A stretch of 64,000 nt of DNA, taken from NCBI GenBank assembly GCA_026120035.1, contig JALRME010000040.1:248001-312000 (forward strand). Direction: 5' to 3'. The notes under the pieces were generated by a model. That model did not search any database and had not been told where the DNA came from. It saw only the letters and a list, made by a program, of their open reading frames with translations. Source of the stretch: Coleophoma eucalyptorum. Its lineage: Eukaryota > Ascomycota > Leotiomycetes > Helotiales > Dermateaceae. A program made the translations under genes and the position numbers. Positions 54,515 to 64,000 of the stretch are shown piece after piece; the first letter of the stretch is position 1; each line of letters opens with the position of its first letter.

Positions 54515-56417
54515 TTACACAGCTACGCTCTTCTCAACGTGTACGGTATCAATGTACTTAATACTCTCCTCAAATTCCGCAGCATGCTCACGATGTCCCT
54601 CCATATCAACAACGTCATCCCCAAATCGAGCGCCAATTTGTTCGAGCGAATATCCTTTAGTCTTGATGGCGTCAGCATGATTAAGGTTTATTGAGGTCTT
54701 GGGATTGGAAGAACTTTACCTCCGGAAAGAATAAGGCAAGAAGAAAGACCATCATTAAACTGGTGCACGCGAAGACAATATAGAACCTCCAGTGGATATT
54801 TGCAAAGGCAGGTGCTGCAACAGCGGTAAATAGAATCGACCAGATGAACAAGCAGCACATTGAGAGACATTGGCCAAGACCACGCCACTCACTTGGAAAG
54901 ATCTCTGAGGTATACACGAATGCCACAGATTCGACACCTGTAGTATAGCTAAATAATATTGAGCTTTGGAAACCAACATCGGAGGCATACTTACCAGACA
55001 ATAATTAAAAAGATAAAGAAGATTGCGGCTCGATTCGCTGCGACGTTGGTACCGTCACCATATACGCCAGTAAGGATAGCCTCCATGAGAAGACAAATAA
55101 AGCATCCTATGAAGCCACAGACTAATCAAGAAATCTTAGTCAGTAAAGTCATTTGACAGGTAAAGGTTACGAAGACATACTCATCTGCTTGATTCTTCCC
55201 ACTTTATCGACAAGGAGTGCTCCAATGAAGTTGCCCGTCCCGTTGAGAGTGCACCACACACCGCTCATAACACCAATCAAGAAAGGTCCAAAGCCAAGAC
55301 TAGCATATATAACTTGCTGGTAGGCTGTAGATTATTAGCAGACTAGAGTATATAAAAGCAGTTTAAAGTTGTGATAAAAGTGTCTCTTACTTAGAATGAC
55401 AATCAGACCGCTGAATTGCGTTCCACTCATAGTTATGCCTCCAAGGATAAACCGTTTCCGCAGAGATTTCTTCGACCATGCTTCCTTCAAAGTAAAATGC
55501 GACTCTGTTTCGAGATCGATTTGCGATTTCATAATCAGATACTCTTTCTTGGCAAATTCGTTATCGGGATCTGCAGAATTTTGATGTAGCTTAATGAGGA
55601 CACTCTGTGCTTCTTCGTGGCGTCCCTTCATGTATACTACACCACGTTAGCCATATTCAGTATTCTCATTTCAAGTAATTCTTTCTTACACCATCGTGGA
55701 CTCTCTGGCAAGAACCATATAAGTACCATCAAGACTGCAGGAGGAAGGCAGTTGATGGCAAATGGTACTCTCCAGCCAACCTGGCCTTCTACATAGAAAA
55801 AGGCAACGCCGATCCACTGAGCAATACAGGTACCATACCCAATCATGGAAGCTACACAGCCCAGTTAGAAGCTTCCATAATTGTTACATCAATAGAGGTA
55901 CTTACAATGCAGCCCTACCATGAGACCACGGTCACTGGGAGGCGCCACCTCGGCCTGATAGAGGGGAACTCCGGACAGAATCAAACCGGTCGCACTTCCA
56001 ACAACAACTCTAGCTACGCAAAGCATTGCAGAATTGACTTCTCCTGCTTGTAAAGCCCCTCCGATCACAGCACAAACACCAGAGGCAAAGATAGGCAATT
56101 TGCGGCCGAATTTATTGGAGAGCCATGGATAAGAAAGAGCTCCGAACAAGCCACCCACATATAAGAGACAGTTCCAAGCCGCAATTAAAGCATTGGTATG
56201 GCTTGCTCCTGGACCTGTAGTCTTGAGTCCCATATAGATGTAGAAATTCGGCTTACTCAAAGTATTCCCAAGAATTGAGATTGTGTAGCCATAGGTAAGA
56301 CTGCCGATCGAAGCAACCATAACAACCTAGCAATGCTCAAATTAGTCTCTGTATTGATTGAGTTGAACCACAATCGGGACATCAAATTACCAAAAGGTTG
56401 TAAAAAGATTTCCCCAT
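54515..56417 (-). CDS. MFS transporter, sugar-porter type
   Basis: Eight exons: 56417-56391, 56326-55906, 55851-55690, 55636-55391, 55324-55181, 55121-54995, 54948-54720 and 54661-54515. They close to 500 aa. The first exon encodes nine residues (MGKSFYNLL). Sugar-porter marks: SNKFGRKLP after helix 2, VPLYQAEVAPPSDRG, PESPRW after helix 6, a loop with KGRHEEAQ, a second LLVDKVGR motif, SEIFPSEWRG and a C-terminal FFPETKGYSLEQIG. Fungal members import hexoses, quinate, lactose and other polyols by proton symport. As the only importer-type gene in the block it may bring in the pathway substrate or a glycoside of it. Confidence 0.92.
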
Positions 56418-56588
56418 CTTTACTTTCGTTGTTGGATCTCACTCCCAAGATGATTCACGTTTGGAATAGGAGGCGCTGTGCTTATACCATGGTGGCATTT
56501 TTGATATCTTGTAGAGTCCTTATAGACATAGTCAAAGGTACAAATCATCAAAGTCTTGGCTATCTGGGATGCTCTTGGCAAAGCCCCA

Positions 56589-56659
56589 TACCCCAATGCT
56601 AAGGAGTTAGTTTTTGTGGGGTATAGGGATTTGTTCACCCCGCAATGTTACCCCGCAAT
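56589..56659 (-). promoter_or_regulatory. G4T-word cluster with short direct repeat
   Basis: TACCCC at 56589 and GGGGTA at 56618 are followed by two direct copies of ACCCCGCAATGT at 56637 and 56650. All lie 170-240 bp upstream of the transporter start at 56417 on the minus strand. Confidence 0.55.
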
Positions 56660-57604
56660 GTCAATCACGAGGCGGTCTTCCAGGGCGTCAGCATCGTGAT
56701 TGAGCATATCAAGTTGCAAGTGAGGCTGGTGAACCCCTGTTTGATTTTCAAATAGTGCATACCGACGAGTTTGGAACATGACTGTACCAAGTCCCCGACT
56801 TTGCATCCCGAAGTTTGGGGGTCTTTTCTCTCTCCTGCATTCGTAATCTTCATGCACGTTATAATTTTTGTCTTAGCACATCTCTAGAGGTCCTTTGACC
56901 TCTATCAAGTATCTATCTTGGTCTCATCGTGAAAGGACAATGGGTAATGGGTGTTGTGATCTACTCGTATATACCTTTTCCAGCCTTATTAGTGTGTGAC
57001 TAGAATATCTTGTATTGACTAACTGGTTTGCCTAATGATTGTCTATTCTCTGAGGAGCAATATGTTCAGCAATTATCACTACTTTGCTTTGATCATCCTA
57101 TTTGAGAACCCGTCAACCTATTACAGCTTGCTGTTTTGGTACCACTGGCAGCCAGGCTGTCTAGCAACTACGCACGGTACGAACAGGAGTCGGATTGGGG
57201 GTTCATACCCCAACAAAGTGGATCTTGTGAAACTAGACTGACCAGTTTAAGTTCTACAAGATCAGAAGCTATACTATCAATTCTTTGTAATAGCAAATGT
57301 AAACGATACTACCTCGTCAGTTTCTCAAGTGAGTTGTATATAGATAGCTGCTAATGTACTTGAAATTAAGATAAGGATAAAGTATATTTGGAAAGATATA
57401 TAACAGACTAATGAACACGGACTAGATTCGTATGGGATTCTATATCTTTATAGAAGAGCTCAAAATACTTCTTATTACTGTAATGGAACAGGGAGGTGTA
57501 GTTAGAATACATAGGGAACGTAAGCTTCTCGTACCTCTAGTAGGTTAGAGTTTGGAAAGGGAAGAGAAAGGTGGTTCTTATTACTAGCTACTATCATCTA
57601 TAGA

Positions 57605-57910
57605 AATATACGTCCCGGAGGACGGAATAACGTCCTTCCCGGATCATATGATCTAGGCACTCCTGCCCTAGTACATCCGTCCCCCCCCCAAGAGCCGAGG
57701 TCGACCTTACATAATAAATCTGGGAATAGGCCCCTCATTCCTTAAGCGAGAGCTAAGCGAGTCTACTATAGTTACGAGAAAAATTCCGAAAGCTTTATCC
57801 GAGCCGAATTTAGCGTCAAAACCACCCCCATTCCTAACATTCTGTAAAGACACAGGTTTGATCAAAGGCAGGATAGAGGTGTTTGGGAGCACAATAACCT
57901 TATATTGACT
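57605..57910 (+). mobile_element. Retroelement fragments
   Basis: 57847-57909 matches the minus-strand sequence 23925-23857 (shared GACACAGG, ATCAAAGG, GGATAGAG, GGGAGCACAATAACCTTATATTGA), the tail that precedes the LTR of copy B, but no LTR follows here. Just upstream, GTCCCGGAGGACGGAATAACGTCC at 57612-57635 resembles the GC-rich start of other fungal LTRs. No coding sequence survives. Confidence 0.5.
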
Positions 57911-58711
57911 ATATCCTATAGGTCTCGTACGAAGGACACAAAAAAGATAAGAAAAGAAGAGGAGAAAGAAACCAATTTCCATGACATGTCCCTCTTATAC
58001 TCTTACTGGGTCCGAAACCCCTCCGGCTCGGGTCATACTCAATTATGCCTCTTGTCCTAGAGTCACGTGACACAGATTGGGTACTCCAATGTCCTGGATT
58101 ATTCAGTCAGGTAGGTTAGGTTCTTACAAAAAGAATGTCAATGAAAGTTAAGGTGTTACTCGACTACGATAGTAAAGTGAATTATACACACTAGTAACTC
58201 GCTATTGAATTAAGAATAACTCCTATGAAGGAGGGCGCCTTAACCCTAACTACCCTAAATAGTAAAATAATACTAAGTGAATATATTTCAAAAACAATAG
58301 AAACTTCTGCTACGCTATTGTGTAATAATCGGAAATATGTATTATCCAAACCGAGATAAGTACCGATTAAATCTTACTTCTATCTATTACCGTTCAGTTT
58401 CTCCATATTAAGACCAATTATAGCCTCATCGATCATACACTTTTCGTAACTTTTTATGCTAACTGAACTTATCACTCAATTTCCTAGCTTAAATTGCTAT
58501 AGTAGGCAAACTTGGTCTACACGCTATAGAGGGAATCTTAGAAAAACAAGGCTATAAATTAGCTGTGAAAAGATTTCTCTCGCTGTCTCGGTCGCACGCG
58601 ATCCGCGGCGAACGTAAGCGTCCGAGCCCGAACGACACCAATAATAAATAGCCTTCGCATGCCACGCCGCGAAATTTGTCCGAGACGACAATCACGGCCC
58701 ACCCACAACTC

Positions 58712-60923
58712 ATGTCGGACAAGGCGAGCCCCGAAAGCAGCAGCAATCGCAAGGGAAGTAAAAGCTGTGCCGAATGTGAGTGTCGTTGATAAGGCAGACG
58801 CTCACTTCCTCATATTCTAGCATGAGCTTATCTTGACCATGAATCAGGTAGACGGCGCAAAGTTCGTTGCATCCGCATTCCCGAAGATGCTGTAACATGT
58901 CAGAATTGCATTAGTCGAAGAGCGTCATGTATTGCACAGGAATGTATTCAGCGGCCTCGCACCCGCCAGCCACGAGGATGTCCATCCCGGGCTCGTATGC
59001 TGCAACTGGAGACAACCGTCACAACTCTATGTGAGGCGGTTTCGGACTTGCAGATACAGCTAGGCTTGCAGTCTACCCATAATCTCAATCAAATCATAGA
59101 GCTTCCAAGATCAACACCTCAAGCTATTGACAGTGCTAGTGTGGAAGGTAGCAGGTCGGATGTCTCAACAGATTACCAACCATCGCATATACACTCGCTA
59201 TTCCACAACGATTTGCTGAGATTCAATCCTCATTTTGGGGATCAGCAGCTGAAGGATCATAAAGCGAAGGTTGCTACAGATTTGCTCGACATTGCAAGGC
59301 AGAAACTGCAGAAAATGATTCCGTCTCGCAGTGAAGTTGCAGAAATTGCTGGATCTGCATCGACATGGCTAGATATCGTTCATACTATTCTTCCGCAGCC
59401 ATTCACTGTCAAATCTCCACAAGAAATGCTAGACAGCTACGACCATATGCATGGTCCACATGTTGATGCTATAAAGCTAGCTTCATGGCTACTTGCCATT
59501 GCGCTTACCGGAGGAGAAATTCCACACGAGAACAGCATCCCAGCTACAAATCAACGATGGTCAGCATTTGCAGGAGCAGTATCTGCCAAAGTTGATGAGA
59601 CCATCCTCTCACATCACAGGCTGCTAAGTACTGTTGAAGGACTTGGACTCGCGTTGAATTTTACTCGGCTGTAAGTGCTCTGATCCTTGACACTTGTATA
59701 TCCATAATTATGCTGAGATGCTTTGTAGACAGATTAACAGAGGGGGCTTTCAGAAAGGCTGGCTTCGAATGAGACACTATATAGCAATTGCAGAACTTAT
59801 GGGGCTTCCTGGGGAGTATCAAGCATTTCAGCGTGGTGTCCACGGCATGCTCCCCTTCAACGAGTCTCGACTTCAAAAAGCACAACTTTGGGAAGCCATC
59901 TCTTCTGTAGACGGATTTCTGAGCCTCCTTCTCGATATCCCCTCGGGTTCAAAGAGACGCCCACAAGCGGACACTCCGCTGTGCATTGATGGCATGGTTC
60001 AGCTCCAAGTATATCTTGGCAGGCTTGCAGACATTGCTATTAGAATCCCAAACTTGAGTGATTCATATGTATTGGATCAATGTAGCGCAGGGCATTACGC
60101 ATCGATCCTGGAGATTGACAGGGATTTGAAGCTATGTTCGTCAAGCACGCCTGAGACTTGGTGGTCAAGAGGGATGAAGGAAGTCAAGTCTGATGACGTT
60201 ATCCAATTCTTACACTTCTGTGTCGTTATGCGGACTCACCTACCCTTCACCATGCGTCAATATTCAGGCGGGGAGTACATGTATAGTCGATTAGCCTGCG
60301 TGGAGGCGTGTGAGTTGGTGGCGCAGTATTATCTTTTCATACGGCGACTGCTTCCCTCGGGCGTCTTTATCTGCCGACACCTCGATTTGCAAGCGTTCAC
60401 AGCTACTGTGGTCTTACTTTTCGCGTGCCATAGCTCGACTGCAACGCGGCTCGCTGAAATATCACCCAACAAAGACCGAATAAATAACATAGTCGCACAA
60501 GTTTCGCAGCTTATGGTAGAGAAGTCCAAAGACGCTACTGCCGAGTCGATGGTAGCCCGCCATGGTGCTACCACCATTCAGGCTCTAATCACGCTTCTCC
60601 AGCAAGATAGCAATACCTCCCGAGCACACAGCTTAACTATGGATGTTCCGCTGCTCGGAAGAGTCCTTGTCCGACGAAATAGTGCTACATTCCACACCCT
60701 GAAGGATAGGCAAGCGGTGTCTCATCGTCCTATGGTTCCATTGGTGGATAACAGTGTCAATCTTGGTGGCTTTGTTGATAACACCTTCTATCAAACGCAA
60801 CAAGCGATTCCGTGCTCATGGTCTGTAGAGGAGGGCTATCCTAACGCTTTTCAAGACGCTTTGTTGGCACAGGACTTTGAGCAATTCTTGTATAAAGATC
60901 ATGATTTTGAGCTTAATTTTTGA
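58712..60923 (+). CDS. Zn(II)2Cys6 fungal-specific transcription factor
   Basis: Exons 58712-58775, 58848-59670 and 59729-60923 give 693 aa. Intron 1 (72 nt) interrupts the second cysteine codon of the zinc cluster. After splicing, SCAECRRRKVRC is followed by CQNC and C49, the six expected cysteines. A leucine-rich segment LQLETTVTTLCEAVSDLQIQL next to it could form the dimer coiled coil. The rest is helical regulator domain (GWLRMRHYIAIAELMGLPGEYQ; LWEAISSVDGFLSLLLDIP). It lies 485 bp upstream of a drug-efflux-type transporter on the same strand, a common regulator-pump arrangement. Confidence 0.93.
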
Positions 60924-61408
60924 ATTACAACTTAGTGGCAATTGCCTTGTCGGACGGTTTGATAAATAGTATCACTCGTTGCAACACTGTTCAAATGAGA
61001 TGCAAGTGACATGCCTCATCCCTTCGCATTCTTATACGAGCCAATTCAACAGCGATCATCGTTCTATGTAGGTACATCTTAATAGTGTACTAGCATATGA
61101 TGACTTCGTTCTATCAGGTCGACTGCTGGGAGGGTTCCACCTCGGACGACTTTATTCAATATCGAGTTTTCAACATGCCCTAGATAATCAGGCAAGGGTC
61201 GTCCTAGGCCGATACATCGTCCGTCCAATTTCCGCTGGCAAGGGAGTGAACTTATCTTGAGATTCGCTTGACAGGATTGCAGCCGAGACCGAACTGCTGC
61301 TCAAGATTATAAATGCCAGCATCATCGTCCAACTGCGTCAACCAAAATTCTCACACTTCAGCTATCTGTGTCTTGATACTGGCTTTTCGAATCCCGGAAT
61401 TTGTTTCA
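60924..61408 (+). promoter_or_regulatory. Promoter region of drug-type MFS transporter
   Basis: 485 bp between the regulator and the transporter. Unlike the promoters of the enzyme block, no GGGGTA or TACCCC word was seen here. Confidence 0.4.
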
Positions 61409-63069
61409 ATGGAGTCTGATCAAAGTACCCACGACGAGGTGGAGAAGTCCGCTGACAATAACACAACTGCAGCCACTGGCGACCATACTACAGTAGATCA
61501 TCAAGACGCCATTGTCAGTTGGAATGCGGGTGATCCTGCGAACCCACAGTATGCGTTGCAATATATGCGAAGATTTGCCCCATTTAATCACTGACTCTTC
61601 CTTTAGGAATTTTCCGGAACATCGTAAGTGGCAGATCTTAGGACTAGTCAGCATGATTTCGTTCTTAAGGTATGTATGACTCTAATAATCACGGTATCAG
61701 ATATACTGACGAAGGGCTGAAGTCCGTTAGCATCATCTGCACCCGCACCTGGGATAGAATTTATGGAGAAGAAATTTCATGTCACCTCTACATTACTCAG
61801 TACATTTGCCATAAGCTCTTTTGTTCTTGGCTTCACTGTAAGTGAGCGATGTTGTTATTGCATTCCCGAAACGTGACTCATGCTGTATAGATAGGGCCAC
61901 TCTTGCTGTCTCCATTGAGTGAGATATACGGACGACAACCTGTCCTGAACGCATCGAATGTCTTCTTTACCATGTGGCAAATCGGTTGTGCGCTCTCGCC
62001 AAACATTACCAGCTTGATAATTTTCCGGCTCCTTGGAGGTATTGGTGGATCAGCATGTTTGACGGTCGGAGGAGGGGTGATATCGGATCTCTTCCCACAC
62101 CATCAGCGAGGCATGGCGAATGCAGTATTCACCACAGGTCCTCTCTTCGGACCTGTAGTTGGGCCCATCATCGGTGGTTTTATTTCTGAACGCGCTGGTT
62201 GGAAGTGGGTATACTGGGTACTGCTGGCAGCTTGTGCAGTCTTGACCTGCGCGAATTTTCTCTTCAGCCAAGAGACAAACCCAACGGTCCTTCTTCGTCG
62301 CAAGACCGAACTACTACGCAAAAGTTTGGGACGGAACGACCTCCGGAGCGTATATGACTCGAGAAACGACAACCTAGGTCAATTCACAATCCTTGGCGCA
62401 GGATTGACTAGGCCTCTCAGGATCCTTTTTGGTTCGCCGATTTTAATCATACTTGCGACCTATCTTTCCTTCAACTTTGGGCTCTTGTATCTCCTTTTCA
62501 CGACTATGACATCTGTCTTTACATCGACATATGGATGGTCAGTGGAGCTTGCCGGCCTGGCATATTTAGGAATTGGCATCGGTTTATTCCTGGGAATGGT
62601 TGTGGTGGCAAAGACATCGGACGCGACTGTCCTCCGTCTAACCAAAGCAAACCATGGAGTCTACGAAGTGGAGATGCGACTTGCTGGATGCTTGCTCTTT
62701 GCATTATTCATACCTGGTAGCTTCTTTTGGTATGGATGGTCGGCGGACAAGCACGTGCACTGGATTGTCCCAATTCTGGGATTAATTCCGTTTGGCTTCG
62801 GTCTCATGGGCATTCTGGCTTCCATCCAAACTTACTTCATCGATGCATCCGGACCCTACGCAGCGTCTGCGGTGGCAGGACTTACAGCCTTCAGATGTGT
62901 TTTTGGCGCATTTTTACCACTTGCTGGACCCAGCATGTACTCAGCACTAGGTCTTGGTTGGGGGAATTCTCTGCTAGGCTTCGTTGCTTTAGGTATAACC
63001 CCAGCGGCATTACTCATTTATAAATATGGCGGCAAGCTAAGGAAAAAATATCCAATTAGATTAGATTGA
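61409..63069 (+). CDS. MFS multidrug/polyamine-type (DHA1) transporter
   Basis: Exons 61409-61548, 61607-61669, 61723-61837 and 61891-63069 give 498 aa. The polar N-terminus contains VSWNAGDPANPQNFPEHRKW, the usual lead-in of fungal DHA1 drug:proton antiporters. PLASSAPAPGI, then SPLSEIYGRQPVL (loop 2-3 motif), LLGGIGGSACLTVGGGVISDLF and VFTTGPLFGPVVGPIIGGF (the antiporter motif C region) follow. About 12 membrane segments are expected. The ATG at 61409 fits the family start. It probably exports a toxic compound at the plasma membrane, possibly under control of the upstream zinc-cluster regulator. Confidence 0.93.
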
Positions 63070-64000
63070 AGATAGATAGATAGATCCAAAGGTTCCCTAC
63101 CTCTTACCCTAGGGCGGTGGAAAACAAGGGCAAGGGCCTCTATACCGTCCGTCCTACCCTAAAGTTAGTAACCTACATATAGAAAACTTGGAACCCTATA
63201 TGTAGAAAACTTGGAGTCCTTAGAGAACTCCAAGTGTTTTTGTATAGGAGGACTCTAAGTTTTACTAAAAGGGCTTGGAGTCCTCTAATTTTTATATAGG
63301 TCTCTATACTAAGAATTTAATAGATAAAAGTAGAACCTTTAAGCTATCTTTAGTGTTACGTCCCGTGCCGTGAGCAAAGCCGAAGGCTTCTCTAGTGTGG
63401 GGTGAGGTAGGGGCTTATGGACTATACGAGTCCCTTCTATAGATAACCACTATAGGATAAACAAAGTACTAATGAATAGTAGAAGTACGTAACTGATTTA
63501 GATCAAGTCGGTATGAAATAAAATGATTGTAGTTAAGTATGAAGCTCCTATCTACTTAGGAACTTCGTATTCTTAAATACTAACTAGCTTGCCTATAACG
63601 GTCGAAGTATTAACTTCGTTAGAAGCTCGTACTCAGAGGGTTGGGGTTGGTTGTAGAGGTAGGTGTATCATAGGTAGTAGATAGGTTGAGTGTGAACCAC
63701 GTTACTAACAGTCAAAAGATGTTATTTAAGTTGAGTACGAAGCTCCTAAACTAAGGAAATACTATTTACTTATATAGACTATCGTATCCTATAGATCAGT
63801 TGGCTTACCTAGATTACTTATTAATCTAACTAATCCTATTGATCCAATCACGTAATATCTTATAGTCCTATGATCTCTACTAATGGTTCTTTGTACGAGC
63901 CTCCTTCGCCGAGCCTTAGGCTATTAGCTATTATATATTCGTAATACTACCCCCTTTCTAGCTTAGTATATCCTTAAGCTTAAGTAGCGTTATAGAACTT
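63070..64000. other. AT-rich tail with short repeats
   Basis: 931 bp without a gene. Two near-copies of TATAGAAAACTTGGA / TGTAGAAAACTTGGA occur at about 63178 and 63202. ACTTGGAG...CTCCAAGT at about 63210-63237 can form a hairpin. GTTACGTCCCGTGCCGTGAG near 63354 may be another LTR fragment. The composition suggests decayed transposon DNA. Confidence 0.5.

Larger units (their letters stand above)
56418..58711. other. MFS promoter, then AT-rich gene-free stretch
   Basis: The first 250 bp are the transporter's promoter with a strong group of G4T words. Beyond about 56900 the sequence is AT-rich, with only short unsupported frames (57035-57354, 57707-57982, 58552-58898) and retroelement fragments near 57605-57910. 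Confidence 0.5.

Noticed and set aside
24334..56417. Classical secondary-metabolite biosynthetic cluster
   Set aside because: No polyketide synthase, NRPS, terpene synthase, prenyltransferase or P450 was found in any frame, so a catabolic reading fits better.

Overview
The window is nuclear DNA of a filamentous ascomycete (Pezizomycotina). Protein-coding genes carry many short introns (about 43-175 nt) with GTAAGT-like donors and CTAAC-like branch points. Six genes encode, or once encoded, fungal zinc-cluster or C2H2 transcription factors. Gene-poor stretches are AT-rich and hold decayed retrotransposon pieces. A Leotiomycete is a guess from general feel only. No tRNA, rRNA or CRISPR was seen. 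All exon coordinates below were built by hand from splice signals; unless stated otherwise the spliced reading frames close exactly.

Layout. 0-5.3 kb: 5' end of a zinc alcohol dehydrogenase, a TRI12-type efflux transporter with an apparent one-base frameshift, and a mitochondrial 2-oxoglutarate/malate-type carrier. 5.3-8.1 kb: AT-rich retroelement relic. 8.2-13.5 kb: RidA-family protein, NCS1 purine/cytosine permease and a conserved membrane protein, all on +. 13.5-24.3 kb: minisatellite, a damaged zinc-cluster regulator, an intact one, and an inverted second copy of the LTR.

24.3-56.4 kb: a dense block of oxidative and hydrolytic enzymes. In order: C2H2 regulator (-), old-yellow-enzyme-type reductase (+), Baeyer-Villiger-type monooxygenase 1 (+), alpha/beta hydrolase (-), Baeyer-Villiger monooxygenase 2 (-), 3-hydroxyacyl-CoA dehydrogenase (+), SDR (-), SDR (+), alpha/beta hydrolase (+), unknown protein (+), zinc-cluster regulator (-), acetoacetyl-CoA synthetase-type ligase (+), a divergent SDR pair, another SDR (+) and a sugar-porter-type MFS transporter (-). 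56.4-64 kb: retroelement relic, zinc-cluster regulator, drug-efflux-type MFS transporter, AT-rich tail.

How they may work together (inference): no polyketide synthase, NRPS, terpene synthase or P450 is present, so the 27-56 kb block looks catabolic rather than biosynthetic. The steps would be uptake, ene reduction, alcohol/ketone interconversion by SDRs, Baeyer-Villiger lactone or ester formation, hydrolysis, CoA activation and beta-oxidation. That is the logic for breaking down a cyclic, possibly terpenoid or steroid-like, ketone. Many promoters in this block share GGGGTA/GGGGTT words, and the C2H2 regulator's recognition helices are of a kind expected to read G-rich DNA. This is the main candidate for an undescribed system.
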